From: Nemertoderma westbladi
Lineage: Eukaryota > Xenacoelomorpha > Nemertodermatida > Nemertodermatidae
Direction of reading: 5' to 3'
NCBI GenBank assembly: GCA_032718475.1
Contig: JAUCBJ010009013.1
Location: 1-54,668, forward strand
DNA length: 54,668 nt
Positions 21,284-31,547 of the stretch are shown piece after piece (positions within the stretch are counted from its first letter, which is position 1; every line of letters begins with the position of its first letter). A model generated the notes under the pieces. The model worked only from the letters and a program-made list of their open reading frames with translations, did not search any database and was not told the DNA's origin. A program made the position numbers and the translations under genes.

Positions 21284-21855
21284 AATTTGTAGGCTGAGCT
21301 GTTGTCTGATTGCTGTTAAGTCTGAACGGATTGCAGTGTGTGTAGATCATCTGTCCGATAAAGAACGGTTAGGAAGTAGGGGCAGCCAAAGCTGTAAGGT
21401 AAACCCCCAACTAAAGAATAAGTCGTACTACTGGGTTAGAACGCATACTACCTAATCATTTCGGAGTCTGCATGTCCTGTAGTTTATTTAGGCTTGAGAG
21501 TAGTCTGCCATCGTTTAGTCTGTACTTTGTTTGTATAGTCTGTACAGGTAGCGTATAATATTTATTTAGATAATTTGTAGGCTGGATAGTTGTCTGGCTG
21601 TTATTAGGTCTGAAGGATTGCAGTGTGTGTAGAGCCTCTGTCCGATAAAGAACGGTTAGGAAGTAGGGGCAGCCAAAGCTGTAAGGTAAACCCCCATCTA
21701 AAGAATAAGTCGTACTACTGGGTTAGAACGCATACTACCTAATCATTTCGGAGTCTGCATGTCCTGTAGTTTGTTTAGGCTTGATAGTAGTCTGTCAGTA
21801 TTTGGTCTGCATTTTGTTTGAGTGGTTTGTACGCGTAGCGTAATATTTATTATTC
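21284..21855 (+). repeat. 288-bp tandem duplication upstream of the BEL/Pao Gag ORF
   Basis: Two copies, 21284-21571 and 21572 to about 21855, sharing GTCCGATAAAGAACGGTTAG and GCATACTACCTAATCATTTC. Both end near TAGCGTATAATATTTATT. Position 1.3-1.9 kb before the ATG suggests it is in the LTR or leader of the element; no LTR edge could be proven. Confidence 0.85.
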
Positions 21856-22798
21856 AGAGTTTATGCGATTATTCGCAACATTCATATCCCCAAGTTTGTT
21901 CCTACAGTAATTGTGTTTGTTATACATACCGTTATAGTTAAACTAACCCCGGTACTACACGGGCTGCTTGGCGTAGGTAAAGACTGGTGATTTTGTGCAC
22001 CAGTCACTCCAGCAGATGCCATGGTTCTTTTAGCTGTTCAAGTATTTTTAACTACTGATTATTTGTTGTACAAGTACTCGTACCTAATTTAGGGTTTAGT
22101 GTACAGTGCTTTCCGAAAGTAATTAGTGTAGGCATTATATTTGTGTTGTAAAGTGGTTGATAGGCACGTACGTTAGCTCTATTAACTTCTAGGTAGGAAC
22201 ACTCCGTGATACATAACGTAGTACCTATAGCGATCCGGCTATAGGTCGTCAGGCGGTGGTATTTTCCTATCTGGACAGCGCAGTGTATTTACTACTACTT
22301 ATTATTTTCAAATACCGTAGTAACCTGTCCGTTGTAATAACCAGATATTCTAACCCTTTGTTAGGCTGGTTAGTAGACTTCTTGTAAAATCACCCTAAAA
22401 ATTTGTATTTGTGTATTTGTAATTAAAATTTTGTGTTTATTTAGAGATTGTAATCTCAACCTGAATTGTACGTAATTTGTAGTATTAAGTAACTTAGGTA
22501 AATTAGCATTATTTGTTTTAGTGTCCTATAAGTAGCACTTCACTGAGGGCGCGCCGCTTTGTGTAGTGATTACTCCCCAGAAATAATAACATTTATTTCA
22601 AACATTGACAAAACCCATTAAAACGGGTATATATATATTATAAATCAACTCAAACGATTTATAAATAGTAGGCCTGCCATACAACAATTAGGTCTCAATA
22701 TCAGTTGGACTACTGCTTAAATAACGGTAATAAAGTAAGTTAAAGTAACCAAGTAACCCTTAAAATTCAGAAATTCAATTATTTAAAATAATTGATAT
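21856..22798 (+). other. Leader/LTR region of a BEL/Pao element, no gene
   Basis: No ORF. It contains the near-palindrome CTATAGCGATCCGGCTATAG at about 22227. No second LTR copy is present downstream of the Gag ORF, so LTR limits and a primer-binding site cannot be assigned. Confidence 0.35.
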
Positions 22799-23040
22799 AC
22801 CGGTATTTACGATAGGCCTATTATATATTTATATACTTGTGCTGAAATCATACCGGTATTCTGTAATTAATTCTAGTCTGTAATTATACTTATATATATA
22901 CATTATATGTGTAAACTGCATACCGGTATCCACGATAGGCCTATTATATATTTATATATATTTGTGCTAAAATTATATACCGGTTTCTGTAAAAAACCTA
23001 GTCTGTAATAATACTTATATATACAATAAGCATACCGGTA
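22799..23040. repeat. AT-rich tandem repeat, ~112-123 bp, two copies
   Basis: Units start ACCGGTATTTACGATAGGCC (22799) and ACCGGTATCCACGATAGGCC (22922), with a partial third start at 23034. They carry both of the window's favourite palindromes, ACCGGT and AGGCCT. Confidence 0.8.
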
Positions 23041-23174
23041 TTCTAATATTATATATATATCACGCTACACTGAGTAGCAGTATCGGTAATTAATTACTAG
23101 GCTAGCAGTTAATACTGAATTACTAGACTTACTTAGACTGTAATAGCAGTAGACATTCAACTGTGTAAACAAAC

Positions 23175-26100
23175 ATGTCTGATACTAAGCAGAACCTGTC
23201 AGACAGTGTATTAGATGTAACTATCTGCGACTCAGATAAGGGTGTAGAACCGTCTAGTCCTAAGTTCAGTTCACCTCCCACTGTGAGGAAAGTCATCCCT
23301 CCAGTAGTAATAACAGAACCTAGGCTGGTCCAACATCGTAGGTCTATCATAGGCACTCGAGCCCAGGTCAAGCGGGACCAAGAAGCAGCGGAACAGCAAC
23401 AACCCGTGAGCCAAGAACTTATTACTCAGCGGCCCGACAGCTCCAGTAGTGAAGATACTGTAGAACTGACACCCCAGCGCGGAGCAAGGATGACGGATGC
23501 GGTTTATTCGGATCCACTTCTCATCCTTCCTGCAGCCGTACTCACCAGGTTATTGATCGCGGTGGAAGAACACCAGATCGATTGGGCGCGAAGTAAGCGC
23601 TCAACTAAAGATAGTTATGCAGGATACACAAAGGAAGAACTGAAATCTATGGTCGAGTCGCAATGGAACTTCCCCGGACCCGGACTCCCATTTGATTTAT
23701 CAGAAGCTGCCTGGGAAGACATACACCGGATGGGAGTAGCCAAGGAAACCATCGATCCAGCTGTGTGGAAGAGGTCCGCAGCCGGATACGCACAGGGATT
23801 CTTCAGCTCTATGGAGCAAGTAGAAAAACAACTGTTACAACAACCTCTAGGACCTCAAGAGCAGGGACAACTGCTTTATCAAGTTAGAGAAAGAATTCTG
23901 CGAATCAGGCTAATATTATCAGCCTTTGAAGAGGCTTCTAAAAGAAGACAAGACACGTCGTTGCAAGTTGCCGTAAAGACTTGGTTTCAACGGGTGAGTC
24001 GCCAGGTTCAAGGAACAGCTCAGTGGAAAGATCAACTGGAGGAGCGCTCAACCCATGGAGAATCAACAGACGCTACTTTTTCCCAAGTGGAAAGTGAAGC
24101 GACGGCAGAGAAACCGCATAAGAGGGATGCCATTGACATCTATCTGTCAGACTATCAACGTTTTGTAGGTGATGAAGAGTTGCGGAGAAGACTAGAGGGA
24201 CTTAGTCCTAATAGTGAAGGAGCACAGCGTGTGCTTGACGCCATCGACGTGGATAGGTTAGCGGCTAATCAAGCTAAATTCGATGAACAACTCCGCATCG
24301 TTAAGGTTCAAGAAGAACAAGTAAAGAAAAAACGTATAGAAGATAGAAAGAAAGCGGCAGAGGCAGCGGCAGAGGCAAAAGCGGCAGCGGCAGAGGCAAA
24401 AGCGGCAGCTGCAGCAGTAGAAGCCGAAAGAAAGGCGGCCGAAGCGGAAAGAAAAATAGCAGTGGCAGAAGCAGAACGGAGGGCATCTGAAGAGACAACC
24501 CAACTAGAGTTGGAAAATCTTCAAGAGAGACAAGACAACGTTAATAAACAGTTAACAGCTAGTAATATGCAGATGATGAATCGATCTACTCCCAAAAGAC
24601 AGGGATATACATCATCTGAGGAAGGCGATACCACCGATACTGAAGGCAAGGGAAATAGATCTCACCTAAGCAGACGTAAAAGAACATTCCACCGTCAGAA
24701 ATTGCCTGATTTGCCACCAGCTGTTAGAAGGCAACTAAATAACACCAACTTAGGTAGTACAGAACCCACAGACCAAATAATTAAAATAGAAAGACTCCCT
24801 ACTATAGTAGATGAGCCTGAAATAATTAGGCCTGTTTTTGAAATCACCCCTTCAGTGATAGACACACCTGTGCTCCCTGAAGCTACCTCTAAATTCCCTC
24901 TGCACAGTACTAAGCTATCTGTGCCCAGTAGAACAGCCCATGAGACAGTTCAGGTCCTGGACCCCGAGCGAAATATTCATGATTTGTCGCCCGTTGTCCC
25001 TCGTCCGCCCGCTACAACGTTGGCGACTCCCGCTTCGGCGGTCGAATGGGTGGACGAGAGACGGCGGGGGATGGATCTCCTGCTCGGGCAGATGCAGGAG
25101 ACTGTTCAGCAATTCAAGGGCACAGTGAGGGAAAGTAGGCTAGAGTTGCAAGAAGTGCAGCAAAGTATCGCGCTAGAACGCGATAAATTAGTAAATTTAC
25201 AAAAGGGTATACCACCACCCCCTGTAACAATGTGTCAACCTGTTAGGTCTGAAGTATCTCATGCGCAAGGTGTGGAGCCTACACGCATATATACTGCTAG
25301 CGAAGTAGAAACTCCTATAGTGAACCCTATTAAGGGTAATTATAGACCTGTTGATAATGACATTCCCTATAGACCTGATCATAATCCGAGAAATTTATAT
25401 ACCGATAACTCGATATTAAATAACACGATGGCCCAAGAAAGTTTTACGCGTCAAATGGCTAGAACCGAAGCCCGGCAAGCGGTGAAGGTGGGAGAGATCG
25501 TCAAGTTCAATGGAGATGAGATGAAATGGTTACCTTTTAATGAATATTACAAAGATAACATACAGAACTCTGTACTATCTAATGGAGAGAAACTTAGATT
25601 CCTCATCGAGTGCTTGGAAGGATCTCCCAAGTTAATGGCGTTAAAGTTTATTGGACATCCAGACGGATTAAGACAAGTTTGGGATACACTAAACATCAGG
25701 TATGGTAATAGGAATAACATAGCTGGGTATTTGTATGCAAAGTTAGTAGCGCCCCGAAAGTTTATGAGCAGCGGGATTATAGAGTTTTCCGATGAGATTC
25801 AGGAGATCTGCAGACAATTAGATTGGCTAGGTAAGTCTCATGAGTATCAGAGTGCTATGGTTATTAGAGCAGTGGCTTCTACTTTACCGAAGGGTGGAGT
25901 AGGTACACGCTGGGATAAGAAAGTGTTATATATGATGGAACAACAACGACGAGACCCTACCATGGCTGATCTCATGTCGTTCTTAGATGGAGAAGTGAAA
26001 TTACAGCTCCTAAGGCAGTCCAGAGAGAAGACACTGGAAAACAAGGTAAGTGAGAAACCCGTTTCTAGGAGAAGGGTAACACCAGTGTGTTATACAGACG

Positions 26101-27527
26101 ACGGCGAAAGCCAGACTTCTCAAGGAGAGGATAGCGGGAAAGACACTGAAAGATCTTATTATGTCAATAAAACGCCTAAAGACCAGGTAAGTAAATTCAA
26201 GTCTAGAACCAATGACAGGAGAGAACAGGTAAGAAAAACTCCTCCTACGTCTCCCAAGAGAATTCAGGTGAGAAAGCCCGAGGAAAGAACGAACGTGCAC
26301 CACACAGCACATGTTAAAGTAAGTAACATCAAACCCAAATGTGTGCTGTGCGACGGGCCCCACCGCTTGAATATATGCGATGAATTCTTAAAGAAATCAT
26401 TAAAAGAGAGACGGGAAGTCATGTGGGATAAGCGGTTGTGTTATAATTGCCTCAGACGAGGACACCAACGGCGAACCTGTTACTCCGACGCAAGGTGTGC
26501 AAAGTGCGGTGTGAAACATCATATCTTGTTGCACACTGAATTCGAGCGAAATAGTCCGAGTCAGGTGAGTGATTCCGAACTACATGTCCAATTCAGTGAT
26601 GTGAACGACACTGATCAATCTGAGATGGAAGGATTCTATACGGACGAATTCTCCGACCAAAACGAATCCTGTTACTTAATAAACACCACCGCAGTGTATC
26701 GAGCACTCATGTATGAGAAAGACACAGACAGCGACCTCACCCTAACTACTTCAGATCAACAACAATCTTGGAAAGCGCCAACTTCAAATGTAGGAATCCG
26801 AGAATTTCCTGTAGTCCAGTTACGGGTCCACGGACCTCAGAAGAGCTATATAGTGAACGCCCTCCTGGACTCCGGCAGCACAGGAACATTCATCGATAAA
26901 GAACTAGCCGACGACATCTTTGCTGGACAACCCAAGTTCCGAACCAAGCTAAACATGTCAGGGATCATGCAGGTTTGGAAATCTGCTGTGGCTGCCGACT
27001 ATTATATAGGTGAGTTGTCCACTCCACAGGATAAACTAGGAGAATACAGTCTAAGGTCAGTAAAAATGGTGGCAATAAAGAACTTCGCTACCACCCAAGT
27101 GGAACCTTATAATTGGGACGAAGATGATCATGTCCAACAACTTAACATCCCTAGATTCGACACCGATTATCCTGGAGTACAAATATTAATCGGTCAAAAC
27201 GCGCATGAGGCGCTGGAGACATTAGAGAAACGACCTACTCAACCGCAACCACTTCAGACCTATGCGGTAAGAACTAGAGTAGGTTGGTACCTTACTGGAC
27301 CTTCCCGTAGAACGCTCAGAGAAAGACTGCTTCAAGATCGCGTCTGCCAGGTGAGTGAATGGGAAGATGATACTAGTGAGGGAGACGACCCAACTGAGGG
27401 AACACCATACTCCTCAGATAATGACGATATTAGCTCCAATGTAGATCAATGGAGATATTGCCCCAAGAACTCTCCGGGGCGACGGCTCGCTATCCGTCCT
27501 CGTTCTCCGGTCGTTAAAACAATATAA
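23175..27527 (+). CDS. BEL/Pao retrotransposon Gag-protease polyprotein, 1450 codons
   Basis: One uninterrupted ORF from ATG (AACATGTCT). Residues about 379-462 form an Ala/Glu/Lys-rich coiled coil. About 770-920 is the capsid-like domain of BEL/Pao Gag (DUF1759 type: KFNGDEMKWLPFNEYY, LIECLEGSPKLMAL). About 1055-1115 holds Cys/His zinc knuckles (CVLCDGPHRLNIC, CYNCLRRGHQRRTC, CAKCGVKHH). About 1228-1242 is the aspartyl protease site NALLDSGSTGTFID. About 1337 on is the post-protease block ILIGQNAHEALE. It makes virus-like particle proteins and the maturation protease of the element. RT, RNase H and integrase do not follow: the ORF stops after SPVVKTI. It is either a 3' deletion derivative or a gag-only form. 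Its openness suggests recent activity or selection. Confidence 0.9.
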   Translation: MSDTKQNLSDSVLDVTICDSDKGVEPSSPKFSSPPTVRKVIPPVVITEPRLVQHRRSIIGTRAQVKRDQEAAEQQQPVSQELITQRPDSSSSEDTVELTPQRGARMTDAVYSDPLLILPAAVLTRLLIAVEEHQIDWARSKRSTKDSYAGYTKEELKSMVESQWNFPGPGLPFDLSEAAWEDIHRMGVAKETIDPAVWKRSAAGYAQGFFSSMEQVEKQLLQQPLGPQEQGQLLYQVRERILRIRLILSAFEEASKRRQDTSLQVAVKTWFQRVSRQVQGTAQWKDQLEERSTHGESTDATFSQVESEATAEKPHKRDAIDIYLSDYQRFVGDEELRRRLEGLSPNSEGAQRVLDAIDVDRLAANQAKFDEQLRIVKVQEEQVKKKRIEDRKKAAEAAAEAKAAAAEAKAAAAAVEAERKAAEAERKIAVAEAERRASEETTQLELENLQERQDNVNKQLTASNMQMMNRSTPKRQGYTSSEEGDTTDTEGKGNRSHLSRRKRTFHRQKLPDLPPAVRRQLNNTNLGSTEPTDQIIKIERLPTIVDEPEIIRPVFEITPSVIDTPVLPEATSKFPLHSTKLSVPSRTAHETVQVLDPERNIHDLSPVVPRPPATTLATPASAVEWVDERRRGMDLLLGQMQETVQQFKGTVRESRLELQEVQQSIALERDKLVNLQKGIPPPPVTMCQPVRSEVSHAQGVEPTRIYTASEVETPIVNPIKGNYRPVDNDIPYRPDHNPRNLYTDNSILNNTMAQESFTRQMARTEARQAVKVGEIVKFNGDEMKWLPFNEYYKDNIQNSVLSNGEKLRFLIECLEGSPKLMALKFIGHPDGLRQVWDTLNIRYGNRNNIAGYLYAKLVAPRKFMSSGIIEFSDEIQEICRQLDWLGKSHEYQSAMVIRAVASTLPKGGVGTRWDKKVLYMMEQQRRDPTMADLMSFLDGEVKLQLLRQSREKTLENKVSEKPVSRRRVTPVCYTDDGESQTSQGEDSGKDTERSYYVNKTPKDQVSKFKSRTNDRREQVRKTPPTSPKRIQVRKPEERTNVHHTAHVKVSNIKPKCVLCDGPHRLNICDEFLKKSLKERREVMWDKRLCYNCLRRGHQRRTCYSDARCAKCGVKHHILLHTEFERNSPSQVSDSELHVQFSDVNDTDQSEMEGFYTDEFSDQNESCYLINTTAVYRALMYEKDTDSDLTLTTSDQQQSWKAPTSNVGIREFPVVQLRVHGPQKSYIVNALLDSGSTGTFIDKELADDIFAGQPKFRTKLNMSGIMQVWKSAVAADYYIGELSTPQDKLGEYSLRSVKMVAIKNFATTQVEPYNWDEDDHVQQLNIPRFDTDYPGVQILIGQNAHEALETLEKRPTQPQPLQTYAVRTRVGWYLTGPSRRTLRERLLQDRVCQVSEWEDDTSEGDDPTEGTPYSSDNDDISSNVDQWRYCPKNSPGRRLAIRPRSPVVKTI

Positions 27528-27616
27528 AACATATATAGATTAAATGTGTATACAAACTAGGGATAAAAGAAGATATAATGAGGAAAAGCAATGAGCAGAT
27601 GGCTAGTCTGTTGTTT

Positions 27617-28261
27617 TCACTTCTTCATTTTGGCCCTGGCTCCAGGCCCAGTACCTCTGTTCATAGGTGGAAGTTGTTGATGTCTCGCAAATCCATCTGC
27701 ATTAACCATAAGGGCATCTGTGTTTCCCATGCCACCCAATCCAATATCTTCTTTGCCGCCCATGGCTCCTTGGATGTTGTCATCACTAGTGTCTACATCA
27801 TCCTCATGTTGGTTTTCATCATTGCTGTCACTCATGTTTTCATTGATCTCCTCATCTTCTTCAGGGAATTCTTCTCCATTCAAGACTCTCAGTTGTAAAA
27901 TAAGGTTGTTCATGTGCTCTCTCACGACATTGTCCTCAGCCCTTTGTTCCCTGGCAGCCGGTTCCTGCTGGCCTTGTTGTTGTTCTGCATTGTCACCTAC
28001 TGCAAAAACAACATTGCTTAAGGCTCCTTTAGGTATTCTTACTTTATTCTTGTGAAAATTGGGACAGTTGCCAGTTGAAGCGAGCTGATGTACAACATGT
28101 TCTTGGTGCGATGTGGACTCTTTGTCCCCGCTTGCTGGCTTCATCTCTTGTAGTCTGGCTATGGCCTTGAATCTTTCTTCAATGTTCAATCCAACTAGGA
28201 TCAATTCACTTCCTGTCAGCTCATAGCAAGAGGCACCCATGATAAATCGGTTTAAGGACAT
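27617..28261 (-). CDS. 214-codon acidic ORF between two BEL/Pao elements, unknown
   Basis: Starts at an ATG at 28261 (MSLNRFIMGASCYELTG); the frame is also open a few codons upstream. The N-terminal half has LILVGLNIEERFKAIARLQE and VRIPKGALSNVVFAVG. The middle is Gln/Glu-rich, the C-terminal half very acidic (FPEEDEEINENMSDSNDE), and the tail basic (GTGPGARAKMKK). Composition is strongly coding-like. It abuts the truncated integrase of the minus-strand BEL element, whose homology ends in a different frame at about 28268. It may be a captured gene end or part of another element. No family is recognised. Confidence 0.5.
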   Translation of the reverse strand: MSLNRFIMGASCYELTGSELILVGLNIEERFKAIARLQEMKPASGDKESTSHQEHVVHQLASTGNCPNFHKNKVRIPKGALSNVVFAVGDNAEQQQGQQEPAAREQRAEDNVVREHMNNLILQLRVLNGEEFPEEDEEINENMSDSNDENQHEDDVDTSDDNIQGAMGGKEDIGLGGMGNTDALMVNADGFARHQQLPPMNRGTGPGARAKMKK

Positions 28262-28267
28262 CTCCGC

Positions 28268-29327
28268 CGGGTTCACTATCTGGAATTAGACCTGGAAGGT
28301 CAGTCAGACGATATCCACTTAATAATTGTGACGGTGTGATGGGATGAAGATCTTTAACATCAGAAGTCACGTAAGTGAGATGTCTATCATTTAAAGATGC
28401 CTCTATTTCAATAATAATCATGCGAAGCTCATCGAGTTTCACCCGAGCATTTCCTAGGACACGTTTGAGGCAGGTTTTAGTTGAACGAATCAAGCGTTCC
28501 CACATTCCACCAAACCAAGGGGATGCTTGCAGTATAAACTTCCATTCTAGGTGTCTATCAGCTAAATATTGTTGTACTTTCAAGTCTGTTTGTATACTTA
28601 AAAGAACATCTCTAGACGAAGTGAAAGTAGATGCATTATCACTCAACATAAGTGACGGATAACCTCGTCTGCCAACAAAGGAACGAAATGCAAGAATAAA
28701 CTGTAAGGGAGTATTGTCTGAAACTAACTCTAAGTGGATTGCTCTCGTTGACGTACAAGTAAATAACGCAATATATACTTTACGTCTTAAATTCCTATCT
28801 TTAACAAGTACAGCCCCGGTGTAATCAACACCAACAGTATTATATGGTCGTTGAGGCTTAACTCTTTATGGCGGTAAGGGTGGAACTGGTGGTGTACCAT
28901 AAGGCTTACCCTGAACTTTTAGACATGGGACACATTTACGAATAATCGAATGGACTCATTGCCGAATACAAGGAATCCACCATCATTGACGTATATAAGC
29001 GATAGTACTTTGTGTACCTTCATGAAGATTCCTAATATGGGCTTCTTGTATAACAAGCTTAGTGAAGATATGGTTCTTTGGAAGTAATATCGGATACTTC
29101 GACTCTATGGAGATATGTGAATTTGAAATTCTACCACTACTCTTAATTATATTATTATCTAAATAGAGCTTCAATTGCTTTACAAGGGATGGCACTTTAG
29201 TAGTATTAGTTGTCTTATTAAGCAAGAACTGAATTTTGTCACTGAATGATTCACCTTGGACTTGACGCACCCACCAAAGCTCAGCTGCTACATACTCAAT
29301 TGCGGTGAGGAACTGTTTCTTCACCAT
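28268..29327 (-). pseudogene. BEL/Pao integrase fragment
   Basis: Piece 29327-28983 has the zinc-binding start (AHIRNLHEGTQSTI), then two stops, then a CVPC pair for the HHCC finger. Next comes the core: VGVDYTGA (first Asp), MLSDNASTF (second Asp) and FGGMWERLIRSTK (Glu). The catalytic triad is preserved. The C-terminal part ends after QLLSGYRLTDLP, where BEL homology stops. Confidence 0.85.
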
Positions 29328-29363
29328 GAGACTAGAAGAAGTATCATTCTTTGAAAATACACT

Positions 29364-30131
29364 TTATTTTAGATTACAAATAAATCTCAAAACCCAACCT
29401 GTTACTCGTAACAAGCGGTTGTAATTACTGAATGATTCCAAGGAAATAGCTAAAGGTTGTCGAGTTTCAGTTACTACCCCAACCATGTTAGCTGTAATAT
29501 CATGAGCACTAATATCTTCAATACCAGAAAAGAGTTTCTGTTCGGGCCAATCAGTAGGCGTAGACAACCATTGTGGACCATGCCACCATAGAGTTGAGGA
29601 TTGCAGAGAATTGGATGATGTACCCCTAGAGAGGAGGTCAGCAGGGTTATCCTTACTCTGTACATGTTGAATCTTAGTATTAGGTACAGTAGACTTTATA
29701 AGACGATTTATTTCAGATGCACGTCTTTCAACATAATTCTTTAACGGTTTGGTAGTTACTATCCAATACTGGACGATTTCACTGTCAGTCCAAAGGAAGT
29801 AATTAACTGACTGGGAACAGATATTTCCATAGACATTTACAACGTAGGACAATAAACGCATACCAACATTTACTGCAGTGAGTTCCATTTGTGGAGTAGT
29901 GGTAATGGTGTCGGAAGAAGATTACTGGGCACCTTTTCTAATTATACCTCGTTTCTTTAACGGTATTACCTTATCTTTAGAAATAACCAGTTGGGGTTTA
30001 CTGGAATCATTAGTTACATAAATAACAGCACCATATGCTTTTGAAGAAGCATCGGTAAATACGTAGAAGGAACATTCTGGACCAATGGGCTCTAACTGAC
30101 AGGGGATACTACACTTAAATATGGAATACAT
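29364..30131 (-). pseudogene. BEL/Pao RNase H fragment
   Basis: Two frames: 30131-29922 with YVFTDASSKAYGAVIY, and 29888-29364 with QMELTAVNVGMRLL, YFLWTDSEIVQYWI and SKDNPADLLSRG. The D-E-D order typical of RNase H is visible. A stop and shift near 29925 separate them. Confidence 0.85.
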
Positions 30132-30180
30132 ATTAGTAGCAATAGTTTGCCATTTACTTATATAGTCGGGTCCTAATTTC

Positions 30181-31160
30181 TCATTCCAATGACATTGTGA
30201 TTTCCATAAATCTTGAATAAATTATACGAGAAGTGATTGTGACAGGGTTAAAAATTCCAAGAGGGTCAAAATATTTCGCAGTGTGACTCACTACCATTCG
30301 TTTAGTTAGATAGTCAGCTGGTTCAAATACATGATTCTTAAATTCTAGAACATCCTGAGAAACATTCCATCTCAATCCAAGAACTTTAGCAATATTACTT
30401 GAGGATTTGGGATTGTCACCATTTGTAGTAATTATTTTCGATAATTGAGGACTGTTAGTAATCCACTCTCTAAGAGGGAGTTTAGCCTTTGAAAATATTT
30501 CTATACAATCGTAATAATACTGAATAATTTCAGACTCGGTAGAAAAAATACCTTGTAGGTTATCTATATATAAATTCTGGAGAATTTTCTTAGCTACGGG
30601 AGATAAGTATCTACCTAAATGCTCACGAATTGTAGCATTCAGAAGGTACTGACTACAGGTTGCTCCGAAGAGTACAACTTTAAATCTATAAGTAACGAGT
30701 TTACTATTAGTGTTAAATGGATTGGATGGCCATAAAAATCTGGTCGCATCACGATCAGTAACATTTAAACTTAAATGTAAGTAGGCTTTTTCGATGTCAG
30801 CCAACACAACATAAACAAATATTCGAAATAGTAATACACAAGTTATGAGTTCTGGAGTAAAACACTGACCGGTATATAAACAGTCGTTTAAACTGGGTGA
30901 CTTAGGCCCTTCCTTAGCGGAACAGTCAAAAACTATCCTTAAAGGAGTTGTTATGGATTCTGGCTTCTCACTCCGTGATGAGCCAAATAATGCACACAAA
31001 TCGGTATTTTAACATTATCTACTGGTAATAATTCAATAAAGTTACGTTTCAATTGATCTTGTATAACATTATGGTATGCAGAAAGTAAATCGGGTCTCTT
31101 TCTTAATTTAGTCAGAGTGAAACACAACCGTTTATAAGCCAAATTATAATTATTCGGCAA
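30181..31160 (-). pseudogene. BEL/Pao reverse transcriptase fragment
   Basis: From 31160: NYNLAYKRLCFTLTKLRKRP, then VDNVKIPICVHYLAHHGV. A frameshift near 30990 leads into TTPLRIVFDCSAKEGPKS, FVYVVLADIEKAYLHLSL (motif A Asp), TYRFKVVLFGATCSQYLLNA (motif B) and NLYIDNLQG (motif C, near 30559-30570). The motif C second acidic residue is Asn. I recall YVDN-type variants in some BEL/Pao lineages, so this may be the natural form. The tail has ILGLRWN-like and YFDPLGIFNPVTI blocks. Confidence 0.9.
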
Positions 31161-31187
31161 TTTGGGATGATTGGGTCGCCATGGTAA

Positions 31188-31547
31188 CTACACACAATAA
31201 CTGCCATTCATAAATTTCAAAGTTTCTTGAAATTTAGAATTAACAACTTCATCTACGGGATTTGGTGTATCGGTACAAATACCAATACTATCTAAATCCC
31301 ATAAACGACATAGTAACATATCTAGATTATCATGAGATTCAATAGCACCAACTGATAGTACAGAAGAAGCTACATTAGTTGTAATAACAGAAATATCTGG
31401 ATCACTACAATCAATAGTGGTACAGGCCATGGGAATTCTGCCTGCAATAACTTCACCAAAAATAGACACGATATAAACCACTGGGTAACTTATCCGCATA
31501 TACAAATTCATAATAGTAATCAATACCAATAATAATAGATATATCAC
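31188..31547 (-). pseudogene. BEL/Pao protease-RT linker
   Basis: Continues the protease frame after a shift. RLWDLDSIGI, FQETLKFMNG and YCV are typical of the segment before RT in BEL/Pao polyproteins. A stop lies between this and the RT start. Confidence 0.7.

Noticed and set aside
24258-24503. Cys/Leu-rich minus-strand ORFs under the Gag coiled coil
   Set aside because: They are antisense shadows of the Ala/Glu/Lys-rich repeat codons of the BEL/Pao Gag.
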